64,000 nt of DNA from Leucogyrophana mollusca (GCA_021014945.1 MU266363.1:19621-83620); one strand, 5' to 3'; positions 11,900 through 23,885 are shown, counted from the first letter of the stretch. Notes: generated from the letters alone by a model not told the origin. Translations and numbers: made by a program.

Positions 11900-12423
11900 T
11901 TAGCAGTTGAGAGTACGACTCTGACCTTCCAAAAACCCCGACCCCAAAAGATCGGAATGGATTGCATTATTAAGTTTCCTCAGCGGCGTTCCAGCTCGAG
12001 GACGCTCCCTGACTAGCTTTTTCTGTTCCCATACTCTTGCAATCTTTTCCAAGAACGTTGGGGATCCTTGTCCCACGAAGGACCCCTTCACCGAGAAGAT
12101 GATCCCGCAATGCGTATCTCGCGTGGGTTCACTTAGCTCCGGTCCAACCAGGAGCAGATCGCCTGTTGTCAACCATAGACGGGCAAACGGACAGGCTGCC
12201 CGTGCTCTGTGATTGTCGGTCTGCCAGTGCCAAGCCGCATCCACGTGTGGGCTGCCGCCTTCGGGATAACAGTTGGTATGTAGAAGCGCGGTCGACAAAA
12301 GCGAACAGGTGTTTTCTTTTACCCTGCAGCCGCGCCAGGAGTCAAGACTGAAACATATTCGAAGGGTACTCACATAAATTCCTTCTTCAAGCCGAAGAGC
12401 TCGAGTGAAGCGTTAAACCTCAT
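11900..12423 (-). CDS. unrecognised small protein, 157 residues
   Basis: Two exons, 12423-12374 and 12323-11900, joined by a 50-nt GTGAGT...CTGCAG intron, keep one frame from ATG to stop. I do not recognise a family. The sequence has six Cys, a Trp/His-rich middle (AAWHWQTDNH) and a basic C-terminal third; there is no signal peptide. It starts only 22 bases downstream of the stop of DUF6533 paralogue 2 on the same strand, so it could also be read-through 3' UTR of that gene. Coding status rests on the in-frame intron alone. Confidence 0.3.
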
Positions 12424-12445
12424 TAGTGGACTACGGAGACAAAGC

Positions 12446-14052
12446 TCAAACAAAAGACGGCGAGAATGTGTGAATGGGCTCCAGCGCAAATTCCATCTGA
12501 GAGATGCGGGCGGCGGCACCCTCTGCTCCTTCCGCTTTTAAGTTATTCACGCCGCGTATTTCAAATAGGATCCGTGAGCCCATCACGCCGTGGAGAACAG
12601 ATTGAGCCCTGTGGAACATAAGTTCACCTGTGTGCGATAGGAAGTTTTACGCTGGGTCACAAAATACACTTACACAAAAAGTAGTGTCGGCAACCCTTCA
12701 TTAATCTGTGGTGCGAGGGTTACATTGAGTCCCAGCCACATCTGACCAATAGCTCACCAAGACCGGGAAACAGAAGAACGCAATATTCACAGTTGATATC
12801 ACTTCGATAAAATTGACGAGCTAAGCTTCAAGCTTGCTCACTAAAAAGTGAACTCACCGAATAAAGAGGTTGCATACATCAGATTTCCCTCACGCAGTGC
12901 AGACATCAGCCGTCCTCCGGAAGGTAAAACCGAGGGTAGAGAATCATATTGGTGGTATATCGTCAAAATCACGACCACTGGAAGTAATGTCAAAGAGATT
13001 CCACAGTGAGAAAGAAAAGATCTCACCCAGATCGAAAAAAGCGACACCGACATAGGAGCCTGCCGTCAGCTGGTCCCTGCTTATCGATTCAGGCGTACCC
13101 AGCCGAGAAGAGCAAAAATTCGCGAATCCAAAGGATACGACGACCGCAGTGCAAGCAACAATGCTTATGCAAGCCAACTTCATAGATATGGTCAAATCTT
13201 CATATTAATTCCGAGGGAGCAATTTCTTACCGCGTAGGTGACAATCAAAACAGCCCTCAGCCTACTACTTTCATTCCATAAGGCAAGGGTGCGGATGAAG
13301 AGGAGTGCTGTCAGATTCTAAGTACAGAACGGACCAGATAAAGAAGCATAATCAACTTTCGGTGACTGTTGAGATAGTAGATGAAGCCACTTGAGAAATG
13401 TAAATGAGACTTCGATCATAGAGAAAAAAGGTGCACCAACCATCTGCGGTCCATGTTAATCGTACGCACTAAATACCACATCAATGTTGGGTACACAGGA
13501 GGTCTGCAATCAATTACCGTCTGTGTTTCTATGGAGGGTGAGAGAGCGACTAGGGGAGCTCAGCGCTATTGATGTAGGGAAAGATCACGCGAAGTAAACA
13601 CACCATATATCGCACAGCTTAGCACTGCAATCGGCAGGTATCGCGTGACGACGAAAAGAACGTGAACGAGATTCCCCCGGTGTGAAGAAGCATGTCTGCA
13701 CCATACAAAGCGGAGCTGTGGAGGAGTGGAACCTCAATCAGCAGTAGCCGATGAGCACTTGAACCGCTAGGTTAACCTCGTCATCGAAAGTCAAACAATA
13801 TTCAAAGGTCTGTGACATTCGCTGAGCAGTTTCTTTTCGAGAAACATTCGGACAAGCTCACCCAAAGCGCTGCAGGGGCCACTGGAAGAAATCAGAAACC
13901 GGTCAAAAATTGGGTGTCTGCGCATACGCACATCTACAATACTGCCCAACATGCCCGTGTCAGTCTTTCCGGTCGTGTACACCTAAGGAACATACCTTGG
14001 CAGTCTGGATATGATACAATAGAGCCAGATCATCAGTATTGATGGTAGTCAT
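12446..14052 (-). CDS. DUF6533-type multi-pass membrane protein (paralogue 2)
   Basis: First exon 14052-13996 (19 codons), 4-nt exon 13941-13938, then exons giving APAALW, the DUF6533 motif FEYCLTFDDE, LRFVW and a membrane helix ending TRYLPIAVL. Later exons give LLFIRTLALW, a long hydrophobic segment with CISIVACTAVVVSFG, VAFFDLG, a charged loop with GGRLMSALREGNLMY, and a final exon with LHGVMGSRILFEIRG before TGA at 12446. Exon lengths match paralogue 3 through the N-terminal half. Function is unknown for the family. All junctions have GT-AG ends, although the donor after DDE is GTTAAC. No frame break was found, so the gene appears intact. Confidence 0.77.
13938..13941 (-). other. 4-nt microexon in DUF6533 paralogue 2
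   Basis: TATT on the minus strand between a GGGCAG acceptor and a GTAGAT donor, at the same place in the gene as the microexons at 11237-11240 and 17208-17211. Confidence 0.65.
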
Positions 14053-15714
14053 CGATCAGAAAAGAGACCGGTGAAACATTTTCCAGCACATCGCAGCAGC
14101 TTTTATCCGCCCGGAGTAATATAACTCGCTGATTGAGCGATACGCCTGCCGCCACACTAGCTTAGTGGTGTATACCTGTCGAAGGCTTCGTGTCAGCCTA
14201 ACCGTCTAATACGAAACCGCGAATTAGACTGGCAGGAACAAACGGCATGTCACTGCCCAGTGTCAAAGAGTCCGCCCATTTGGCTGGGGCCTGTGACGAC
14301 AGCAGCGCCTGTGATAACAATAGAAGTTGAAGATGAGTAGCGGCGTGCGGATCGACGAGATGTCAACGAGATATCGATTGTGCACAGTCCTACTGAGCGA
14401 CTGGTGTATACCCGGTAAGTTCAACTTCATGTTGTGCACCTCCTGGTATTATTGTTAGAAACGCAATGTCCGCGAAACGGTCAGCTGGCTTGTCGCCAAG
14501 TTGTTAGCGATTAGGCCCCGAGATCCTCGGGCTGCTGAGACATGTTGGTGCTTCAGGCATGGTAAGAAAAAGATCAGGCTCCTCCCCACCGCTGTGGAGA
14601 GAGAGAGAGGCTATCTGCGAGAATGAGTAGTACCAGCAGTTAGTATTTGGAGTACAGCACGTGATCCAAAATTTTAAACCCAGCCAACTTTAATCCTCTC
14701 TCTCTCTCCACAGCAGAGGGAGAAAGGGATAAAGTTTGGGCGGGTACAATTGACACGTGGTTCCAACAACAACCAAATCGTTAAGTCTCTACTTTGTCCT
14801 CGCCTTTCACAGATCGCCCGCTCTCCCTCTCCGCAGCGGTGGGGAGGAGCCTGGAAAAAGATGCGCTCTCAGCGCCACTCCCAGGTTGGCCGTAAAATGA
14901 AAAGGCACTGATCTCGACCTTCAGGGTCGACTCGCTCAATCCCGACTGACAATGGCACAACGTAGTTGTGTTGTTAAAACGTCCGTGATCATGTCCGTCA
15001 TTTGTCTGCCAAGCGCCGAGACTGACTCCCGAAAAAACGTTCGCATGTGGACCGTGAGTTGTGCGTAATGAAGTGATAGCTTCCCGAAGGGGGAAGCCTA
15101 TGGGTGCCCGGGGTGAGCTGGCGAGACCGATAAGTATTTCAGAGTGAGTATGTGAGACGGGAGGGGACAGACCGTGAGGGTTTAAGTTTCATTCCCAGTC
15201 AACAATTACGTTCAGGCCCAAAGAGGTAGCTTCACTTGGAACAGGCGGGTGTGGGTATTGGGCGGGAATGCGTTCGTATCCTGGCGAAACTAGAGTTAAA
15301 CAGGGAGACTTACTGCATCGAACACATCGCGCCATCCGAGTTCGGCACTGTCATCGCAGGACAAGCGCCCTGGGCCACTTAGACTCGAAAAAAAGAAATC
15401 GCCCCTCTATTGCGATAGGTTGGGGACCGTGATGAGTGATGAAACTCGATACCGGAATGCATCAGTGTCCCTCAGTCGTGAATATTGAATAGCGGACTGA
15501 GGGTATGATGATCGTGCATGTAGACAAAATGGGCGTCTAGTGAGTTGCCGGATTACCATATCCGGAAGAGTAACCATGGACGGGAAGAGTATGGGAAATA
15601 TTACTGTACGTTGGAGGACTGGATTTCCATCAGCAAGTATTAGGTAGGACGGCAGCAGCAGACATTGAAAATTATTCTTTTGTATCGTAGACCTCGACAT
15701 AAGTGCGATGGCGT
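14053..15714. other. intergenic with foldback element, no gene seen
   Basis: No gene is supported between DUF6533 paralogues 2 and 3. The minus-strand open frame at 15407-15700 begins right after the stop of paralogue 3, has no recognisable domain and is probably fortuitous. A foldback repeat lies at 14575-14853. A short perfect hairpin (GCTTCCC / GGGAAGC) lies near 15081-15099. Confidence 0.5.
14575..14853. repeat. foldback (MITE-like) element with nested inverted repeats
   Basis: The outer arms, 14575-14607 and 14821-14853, are inverted repeats matching at 31 of 33 positions. Inside, 14591-14610 is an exact 20-base inverted match to 14695-14714, and 14684-14710 pairs imperfectly with 14716-14739 around a short loop. 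The element is about 280 bases, carries no open frame and lies between genes, which fits a non-autonomous foldback or miniature inverted-repeat transposon. I cannot identify a target-site duplication with certainty. Confidence 0.65.
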
Positions 15715-17322
15715 TCAGGCAGGAAGCCGCGACAATGTACTCTGGGGGATCGAAGCGAATTCCATCGGAGAGATGGGGTCGAGGGTGGGATAGATTCCGC
15801 CACGGTTGGCCACGGAACGCAGCCTGAACAGAATTCGCGACCCCATCACACCGTGCAAAACAAACTGAAATCTAGGGCGCAGAAAACGTTCAGTGTTGCA
15901 ACCCAGATACAGGACTCAGGGAGGGTACTCACGCAAAAAACAGCCCAAGCCACCCTTCCTTAAGCTGCAGGACTTGATGAGGCAGACCATCACCGACATC
16001 TGATTGAACACTCACGGTGGCGGGGAAACAATAGAAGGCCACATTCCCGCTGGACATCACTTTGGTGGTAAGGATTAAAATGGGCTTGTACTTGATGAGT
16101 GGCAAAATTACCGAGTAGAGGCCAGGCGTACACCAGGTTCCCTTGGCGCAATGTAGCCACCAGCCGTGGACCCGAGTGCGCATCCGCATCCAACGAAGCA
16201 CACCCTTGAAATATCGTCATAGCCACCACCACTGGCAAGAGCATCAAAGAGAGTCCACGCTGAAAGAACACACAATCTCACCGAGCTCAAATAAAGCAAT
16301 CCCCGCATATATCCCCGCGGTCAGTTGATCCCTCCTTACCGATTGAGACGCACTAAGTTCGGAAGCGCATATGCCAGTGTAGCCCATACACACGACAGTC
16401 ACCGTACAGCCTATAACGGCTAGGGAAGTTGACTTCTCACGAAATGAGGCTCAGCTGGTCTCTTCAGCTATAGAAGAACAGTATCCTACCACGTAGAATG
16501 TGATTAGGGTAACCCTCATCTTCTGCCTGCCAACCAACAAGTGGAAGGTTCGCATAAAGAGCACCACTGTCAAAACATAAGTGAGTCGAGGATGGACAAT
16601 ATAAGAACAATAACAACCGTCGGTGGCCATCGTAGAAATGGTTGGCATCACTGTCGAAGTGTAGACCTGTGAGACTTCGTTGCACGTACTAGATAGATGG
16701 AGCGCTAACGATCGCCGGCCCTGTTCAAGTTCAAGCACTGGGGAACGATTCATTATTCGGTAACTGGAGGATCACTACCAAGGAACTTAATTACCGTCTG
16801 CATTTCCATGCGAGGAGCAAGAGCATCTGGTAATGTATCGCATCATCGATCTTTGAAGAAAAGTTACGTCCGGGATGTAGACTTACCATAATTCACACAT
16901 ATCAGCGCAGCGGCCGGCAAGTACCGTGTAATAATGAAGAGGACGTGCACAAAGTTCCAGCGACATCTACCCCATACAAAGCGAAGCTGCGACAGAACCC
17001 AGGTAAATGATCGACGAGAACGCGAAGAGACACACCAAACCTCGTCGTCAAAGGTCAGACAGTACTCAAAGAGCTTTCCGATTTACGTCCTTTAAGCGAG
17101 CACGTTTGGAGAAATAGTCGGCCAATCTTACCCAAAGCGCCGCAGGGGCCACTAAAAGAAGTCAGCGATTGTGTCTGGCGAAGAGATCTCCGGGTACGAA
17201 CATCTACAGTACTGAAACCGAAGCCAGTCGTCAGCCTTTGGATCCCGGACATCCGAGGGTCATACCTTGACGATCTGGTAGTGGAGCAACAATACCAAGT
17301 CGTGCTGAACGATAGCACTCAT
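15715..17322 (-). CDS. DUF6533-type multi-pass membrane protein (paralogue 3)
   Basis: Exons placed at 17322-17266, 17211-17208 (4 nt), 17151-17132, 17073-17041, 16986-16887 and onward, with frame kept throughout to a TGA at 15715; about 297 residues. Motifs are YLAPAALW, FEYCLTFDDE, LRFVW, a helix ending TRYLPAAALI, LMPTISTMATD, VVLFMRTFHLLV, a helix with AVIGCTVTVVCMG, GIALFEL, and LHGVMGSRILFRLR in the last exon. The order of hydrophobic segments equals that of the two neighbours and of DUF6533 proteins in general. An in-frame upstream extension exists, but the ATG at 17322 aligns with the start of paralogue 2. Function unknown. It is the clearest of the three models. Confidence 0.8.
17208..17211 (-). 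other. 4-nt microexon in DUF6533 paralogue 3
   Basis: TACT on the minus strand, between a GTTTCAG acceptor and a GTAGAT donor. It supplies one codon plus one base and is required for the frame into the following 20-nt exon. Confidence 0.68.
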
Positions 17323-17915
17323 GATCGAAAGAACAAGGATCCTGACCTGCCAATCCTCAAAAAGCCTGGAGTTTTTATGATAGCGAAGGATAGCCTGTCC
17401 TGTGCATTTTTCTACCCTACATGCCAAATAAAAGTCGTGGGTACCTGCCACATCGAATTGTCGACACATACCTGATGAGTCCATCGCGCTATCTTGCGTC
17501 TGATAGGTTCACGGATTAAGCCGGGGGGAGGGACAGATAGGTGGCTGTTCAATAGCAGAATAAGCCGAAACCTCCAAGATTCTGGAAATTATGGATGACA
17601 ACTGAGAATTTGACGCCGTCACACCGAGGTCGAGGAGCGCCAGCCACCAGGCACATGAAGGGGTATTCTGCGTTCCTGATTATTACGACGAGATCCTTGT
17701 TCCCCTGTTGTTCAAGAGCTGTTGAACTCTGTTCCGAAAAACATAAAATGATGGCGCTTCGCTTAAATTCACAGCAGGATGACGCCTACTCTCCCAATAA
17801 TACCACCTTGCTATCAGACACTACCGACGGGCTGTCCCGCCAATGTCCGAAAAACTTCGCTTCGTTTGTTTGCAAAAAAATCCAAGCGAAAACCAGTGCA
17901 AAGATGTGGTATGTT
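17323..17915. other. intergenic, no gene seen
   Basis: Promoter side of DUF6533 paralogue 3 and 3' side of the next minus-strand gene. The plus-strand open frame at 17595-18008 runs antisense over the last exons of the gene at 17916-18681 and has no domain. Confidence 0.45.
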
Positions 17916-18681
17916 CTATATGCGAACAGAAGTAGCTTCTTTTTTTGCTATCGCATGCATATCTTGCTCTGTGGATGGAGCTCAGCGGCTGAAAATCACG
18001 CTTTTTGATGGGTGGACACTCACGGATACCCCAGACATGTGACCTCAGATCAAGAAACTCTGCATCACGAAATGCGGTGTTAGACCACGACCTTCCACAA
18101 AAACCAGCCACCTACCAATATGGAGCCCATCGTAGAGTTTCTTGAGCTCTGCACGTACCCTTGAGAGGTCCTCCTTCCCAGCAGTGCTTTGTGCCAAGGC
18201 TTTCAAATCCTTCTCTACTGCTTCGATCCTGCGCACATGCGCAGACACCTGCGAGGTGATGAAGTGAGTTCAATGACCATAAGAAGTTATCCGCTGTCAC
18301 AATAATCCACACACCTTCTCTGTGCTAACCTGTAGCTCTTCGACGCTAGCCTGTAGCGCAGCCGAGGCACGTTTGTACTCGTCCAACAAATGATAAGCAG
18401 CAAACGCAGAAGCGAGGGAGAACCCGAACAGAAAGCCAATTATTCTGCTCTCCAAAAGTACGAAAAGTGCGAAGTGTCAGTTGGTTTTCTTGGAAAGCTC
18501 GAAGTCCGGGTTCTCACCCGCCGCGGAAGCCTCCGATGGGTCTCTTCTGGGTCTGCACGGCCCCAACATTGGGAGTTGCGGCAACGTCGTTGCGCAGAAT
18601 TTGGGACGTTGATAAGAAGCGGGAACCTGAGCGCTGCGCTATTTTGTGGGAGACAGCGAGACAGCGCAGCGATGAGGCCAT
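17916..18681 (-). CDS. mitochondrial single-pass coiled-coil protein, function unknown
   Basis: Five exons (18681-18518, 18444-18315, 18248-18116, 18059-18024, 17968-17916) give 171 residues in frame. The first about 25 residues are rich in Ser, Arg and Leu without acidic residues, as in a mitochondrial presequence. A hydrophobic segment, GFLFGFSLASAFAAY, follows near residue 60 and the rest is heptad-like (ELQVSTEKVSAHVRRIEAVE). The C-terminus is basic and short. The pattern matches a conserved basidiomycete protein of unknown role; I know no gene symbol. It starts 197 bases from the divergent POP1 start, so the two probably share a promoter. Confidence 0.75.
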
Positions 18682-18878
18682 GTCGTGGTTGGAGGCAGGA
18701 GATCGTTCGGCCTTTGCCGGGTCGTCGCGTCTGTGGCTGGTTGTTGCGGAAGAATATAGAGGCTCCTGTATTTATTTACAGAGTACGGTCTTGCTTTGTT
18801 GACTTTCTAGTAGGTGCTTTTCAACGACAAGACCGCTCAAGTCTTGCCAAGCTGCACTCTTTATTGTAACTTCCTATC
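18682..18878. promoter_or_regulatory. shared divergent promoter region
   Basis: Only 197 bases separate the minus-strand start at 18681 from the POP1 start at 18879. Both genes must draw core promoter and 5' UTR from this interval. No clear TATA box is visible. Confidence 0.5.
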
Positions 18879-21800
18879 ATGCCTCCGAAGCGCAAGAACG
18901 ACCACGCCGAAGAATTGACATCTCGGGAAAGAAAGAGGCAAAAGATGGCGGATGCGCGAACCATAGCAGTCCAGCCAACTGCGTCGACGAGTAATTCCGG
19001 ACAAGGAAACGCGGTACCGGGACCTTCTAAAACTACTGTTAGATTTGACAGTGCGTCGGGAAACAGTCTCGGTGGCGATTGACTGATGATAGTGTCCAGG
19101 CATGCAAGGGCTTCCGACAGCGATCGACGTAGAGAAGTTTACCGAGGTCAGAATCATCACCGTTTCCTCTGTTTTGTTACCGGTGCTAAACGGTTAGTAG
19201 GCTCGTGCGTACGAGATTGACGCCATGCAAAACGCCATCCTCAATGCTGGGTCAGTGTATCCCGGTTCGCGCTTGTCAATGGCTTCACGCAGCCCGTCTC
19301 CTTCAGTGAAAGCTCGACGCACCGCGCGTGGCAAACTCTCCCGCGCCACTTACGACGCCGAGCAGCAAGCCATGATGTCCGCCGCGTTCCGGTACGTCTC
19401 CGAGAGAAAGCACGCGCGGAGGTGGGATGCTGTCCTCCTCGATCACTGTGATCGTAACTTATAATGAGTATCACTCCTGGAGATGGACCCAGTGCGACGA
19501 AAAGCCCTCGGGCGTTCCAAACCCAAGCGAGGCAAGACCAATCATATTAGTCGGACCGAGTCGTTTCTCAGGCGCCAACGTACATCAATCTCGTCAAACC
19601 CTACAAGTCCTCGTTGATTGAAATATCTTAATATCTAGATGACAAAACATGGCTCGAGACTCACATATGGCACGCAAAACGTATGAAAATGGAGACCATG
19701 TGGGGCTATCGACTCGTACGTGCATAATCGCCTCCCCGTTTGCCCCCCTAAGAGCCATACTCCAGGCACTGACACCCACAGAGAAATCGTTCCGCCCATC
19801 TCACCGGGCCTCAGTACATGGATCCATAATCCATGATGCTTCCTATTTCTCACTGATCGAGCTGGAAGGGCCTGAGACCATTCTCCAAGGGGTGCTCGAA
19901 GCTTGTTGTGATCCTCAGGGACCTGGTATAAAGCGGTCTGTCGATGTCGTTCTGCTCACTCCACCACCCGCTCACAATGCGCTGTTGTTGCGCCGTAGAG
20001 GCATATCCGGATCGCGCATGCTCGAGATGCATATCTACAAGCCTGGCAGCTATCCATTCGATCTCATCGGGCCTGTCTCTGTTTTATGGAAGCCCTTACC
20101 GGGCAAGGACGACGCACCACCCGCAGCATCAACCGGAGAGTCCAAAAAACGCAAGCGGAAGGGCAAGGAAAAAGATACGAGCGTATCTGATACACCTTCT
20201 GTTGCCTCCCAGGCCCGCATGCTATGGGTCCGATCGCATCCTGCCATCTATGACGACGTCTTTGCGGCGCTTCAGGCCTCTGCATCACAAGTCCTCCAAG
20301 CCGAAAAGCAGCGCAGCCCAGAGAAGAAGTCCGAAGTCCAAATCGCAGATCTCAGAGACAAGGTTAACGTCTTCGAGATCATGGGGCCAAAATCAAGCCA
20401 AGTCATCAAAGGCGCTCTGACTCCTGCAGGAGACGATCAGAGGCAAGAGTTCAAGAAAGTAAGAGGTCAGAAAGTCAGTGGGTCGATGAAATCTGACCAG
20501 TAGTTAGTTTTGGTCATCACTGACTGACCTGCAAACAACCGGGTCGCTGCCGCGTGGAATAGCGATCGGCTTCCAAGTCTTGGATCCACGCCTCAAGTCA
20601 GTCTCTGACCCGCGCTGTTGGGTCCCCTGACTGTCTGACATTATTACCAGATTTCCCCCGAAGAACGCCAAGCCTCAGACGAGTGGCTCCCATCATCCCA
20701 CCTCCTCCCCGGTGTTCTCCTTCCCTACGTCTGTCCTCGCACAGAGCGAAATCTGGGACGATAATAAGAGAAACAGTCTTAAAAAACCTCGGTACAAGAA
20801 GAAAGACCTCGATGAGCGACGAGCAAAGGTGCTCTCAATCGGCTCCCTTCCGCCATATACTAACTCACAGCCATTCTTGTAGAACCTTATCCCGGGAACG
20901 GCTCTACGTCCTCTCCGCCAAGACGACCGCGTCCCTATTCTTCTCATCCAACGTTCAGTTGAAAACGCTACCTCGTCGCAACAAGCCATCCACGGTTGGT
21001 CGCTCATCGTACCTGCTGGCTGGTCAATGGCCTTCTTCTCTTCTCTGATATACACGGGCACACGTGTTGCCGGACAGCGCGAACGGAAGACACAGGCTTT
21101 CGAAGCGGGCGCTGCGTACTTCCCGCGTGACTACCCCCTCACTCCTTTCTATAACAGGTTTGCGGATGAGCGAGAGCGCGAGGAGAAGGAGGCGTGGGAG
21201 CGGAAGCCGCCCGCCAAGAGGCCTAATTTCGAAAAGTTGAAGACTAGGAGTCCATGGAAGCCTGATTGGGAAGTCGTTTTAGGGATCCAAGCGCCTGCAC
21301 AGGAGGACCTGGTCACAGCACAAAGGGAGAACCCCGCCCCTGATGCCGATGCCAGGGCCATCCGACCGTGGCTCCTCCGCGGACCAGAAGCGCCTGGTAT
21401 AATTGAAAAGGCGTTGAACATGTTTAATCACGGCGCGGCGTTGTTTGCGGAAATCAACAGACTAAGAACCAAGCGCTCCATGGATGTCCTCGGCTCTGGC
21501 GTCCGAGTAGACGATTTGCTGAAGGGGGCTCTCGTGCAAGTAAGAGTGGAGATGTACGGACGTGGTTGTCCGAGTGATCTGGCTATCTTGTACCGTTTGG
21601 ATGATGTTGAGGCAAAGTTGTGGCTGGAGTTATTGAGCAAGGATGGCGGGCAGGTGACTCAGCAGGGGGGCTCCGATGTACCCGAGGTTTGTTTCCCCTT
21701 GACCAGGCATTTATTGGTGTCTCGTTGACTGACTACCTATGCCCTAGGTTTCGGAGGTGATACCTTCACCAGACTTCATCATTGGGTACATCACAACTGG

Positions 21801-22023
21801 CAACTTCTCTCTGTCCCGAGGTCAGGGGTTTGCGATCGGTGCACTTCCTGTTACAAAATATCTTGCTCTTAAGCAACAGGCCCAAAGGTACGTCAGTTTA
21901 CACCATACAATCCCAAGACTGAGTTTATCTTCAAGGCTCGGACAAAAATCGGCCTTGATCAAGATCCGCGACCGCGAGGGAACCACTTCGCGACTGGCCA
22001 GTTTAGCCTTACTCGACGGATAG
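18879..22023 (+). CDS. POP1: POP1, large protein subunit of RNase P and RNase MRP
   Basis: Twelve exons sum to 2550 bases, 849 residues: 18879-19050, 19100-19146, 19201-19250, 19307-19421, 19483-19579, 19639-19715, 19766-20458, 20508-20596, 20651-20828, 20883-21686, 21748-21887, 21936-22023. POP1 binds the catalytic RNA of RNase P (tRNA 5' maturation) and RNase MRP (rRNA processing) in nucleus and nucleolus. Seen are a basic nuclear N-terminus, the POP1 signature ARAYEIDAMQNAILN, WQTLPRHLRRRAASHD and HIWHAKRMKMETMWGYRL, a glycine-cleavage-T-like part, then the POPLD region with VPILLIQRS and HGWSLIVPAGWSMAFF, and a C-terminal IIGYITTGNFSLSRGQG. Introns are 47-60 nt. Confidence 0.95.
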
Positions 22024-22218
22024 TTGCTTTTTGTCACGTAGTTTGAATACACGATGCGGTTCTACATTAGATACTCGAAAGCGATGTGATGGATAAATAC
22101 GAGTGAGAAGTGATGCAGAGTTAATTCAATACACGTGAAGGTAAGTCATGCGGTGCTTGCAAGTCGCAATTGCGATTGTTGGGGAAGCAAAGGCTTGATG
22201 AAGGGGCACGAACATATG

Positions 22219-23683
22219 TCATGATATCGACCACTTGCTGACGGCGGCTTGAACCAGCCTAGCCATTTCTTCCTTCGCCTGCTTTTTGGCGCTGTCCGTG
22301 ATTCCCACCAAGGCATCCAAAGCCCTCGGTGACGTCTGCAATGGGTCGAACTCCAGGACGTGTCCGTCTTTAGTCGGGATAGCTACGAGCGCAGAGGCGT
22401 AGCCTTGTGTCAAGGATGTAGGCGGGACCAGGTGGGTTGCCACAGGTTTGGGAGTGGAGTCAAGCTGTGACTGAGGATGTGTTTGCATACGCGACTGCGA
22501 GTTGCTGCGAGAGTGAGTCTGCCGTGGCGGGCCCAAGTTGTGTTGCGAATTTGAACGCGAGTGAAGGCCATTGGAAGAAGAAGACGAGGAGAAAGTGACA
22601 GAGGGGTCTCGCCGTATGACTATACTGTTCATCTTGCGCAGGGCCTTGGGCGCATCGCTCTGCTTTCCCTTCCCTTCGGCATTATGTGATGGCTCGTCAC
22701 TTTCATTTTCTTCGTCCGTCGCGCCTGCGAACCACCCCAATCCAAGTTGGTAAGGATTTGCGAGCGGGGATCCATTGATGCTGAGCATGCTTTCGTCTCG
22801 TCGTGGTGCACGCAGCGTGGGATACGCGGGAGTCTTTGGGAGGACTGGATTGAACGTTGCACTGGATGGTGGCCGTGTTGTACGTGGCTGCGTTGCTTTT
22901 GAGGGCGATACTGGCCGCGGGGGCGCTCTAGCAAGCATGGAGGGCTTGGCAAATTTATTTGGGCTAGGTGACGGTGCTATTGGCGGTATGCGACCCATAG
23001 TACGTGACTGGGTGACTCTCTGGTCAGTACGAGTGTTCGGCACAGGTAGGCTTCGAACGTACCGTTCCTGGGGTCTTGTTGGCAGAAAACAATCGCGCGT
23101 GTTGTGCAGTTCCCGGTCCTGTAGACGTCCCTGTTTTCTTCTTCGGAGTGGCAGCCATAACACGAGCTGAAAGAGAATCGGTCAATGTAATGAGCACGCG
23201 TTTGGATCAGAGAGTGAATGCCTTCACCCGTCTTTGTAGCACGCGATGATTCGACATCGTGTGCAGCTCCAGGGCCGGATCCCGATGCCTCCACCTCCTC
23301 CTGCGATGCGGCCCATTTCCGCTTCCTTGTATCCTTGTCAATCTCAACCGCCTCCGGTCCAAGCTTCTCCCTCTGCAGCCCACGAAGACACGCCTGAATG
23401 TCGCCATTGTATTTGTCCGCAAACTCCCCCATTGTAACACCGCGCACGAGCTTTGGTATTCGAGAGATGAGACCATCCTGATGGATCTGGAAGTTCTGCA
23501 ATGCATCTGCGAGCCATTCTTCCAATTGTTGGACCCGATGTTCCACTTCGATCCATTCGCGCTTGCGAGTGAGATAAAAAAGCGAGAGAGGTGAAGAAAA
23601 ATCGTACCTTCAATGTCGAGGTTCAGCAAAAGCTGTTTCTTTTCCTCTGGGGTATATTTCCTGGATGTATCGGGCATCTTCAT
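22219..23683 (-). CDS. borealin-like chromosomal passenger complex protein
   Basis: Four exons (23683-23608, 23545-23228, 23166-23063, 23019-22219) give 432 residues. The N-terminal about 75 residues fit the Nbl1/Borealin N-terminal domain: EEKKQLLLNLDIEVEHRV, a heptad run ending in QIHQDGLISRIPKLVRG and VTMGEFADKYNGDIQ. In other eukaryotes this helix packs with survivin and INCENP to place Aurora B on centromeres. The middle is disordered, rich in Pro, Ser and Arg, with a basic PKKKTG patch; the C-terminal 60 residues look folded and end in a helix (KKQAKEEMARLVQAAV). It is longer than the yeast Nbl1 protein and closer in size to animal borealins. The ATG at 23683 is chosen because the longer frame begins with TTG. 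Confidence 0.82.
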
Positions 23684-23885
23684 GTTGGACAAATGCGAAT
23701 AGTTAAGCGCTCAAGATTTCTAGCCTCAGATGCAAGCAAGGCCGCAGCGATCACGTGAGGTCGTGTTTTCGGTCGCGATGAAGTCCACGTGGTCCATGGA
23801 CCAATACCGTGGATTGCGGCTGAAAATATCGTTCCACCGTTTGTGACCACTGCCAGCTGGCAGCACTCGAGCTCATTCTCACAAA
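23684..23885. promoter_or_regulatory. shared divergent promoter region
   Basis: The borealin-like gene and ERG26 start 202 bases apart on opposite strands. The interval contains CACGTGAGG and CCACGTGG motifs (E-box-like) near 23754 and 23787, which could bind bHLH factors; the link to regulation is inference. Confidence 0.45.

Noticed and set aside
15407..15700. 97-residue minus-strand frame just after DUF6533 paralogue 3
   Set aside because: No homologous frame follows the other paralogues and no domain is seen; likely 3' UTR.
17595..18008. 137-residue plus-strand frame
   Set aside because: Overlaps the last exons of the coiled-coil mitochondrial gene and has no recognisable features.
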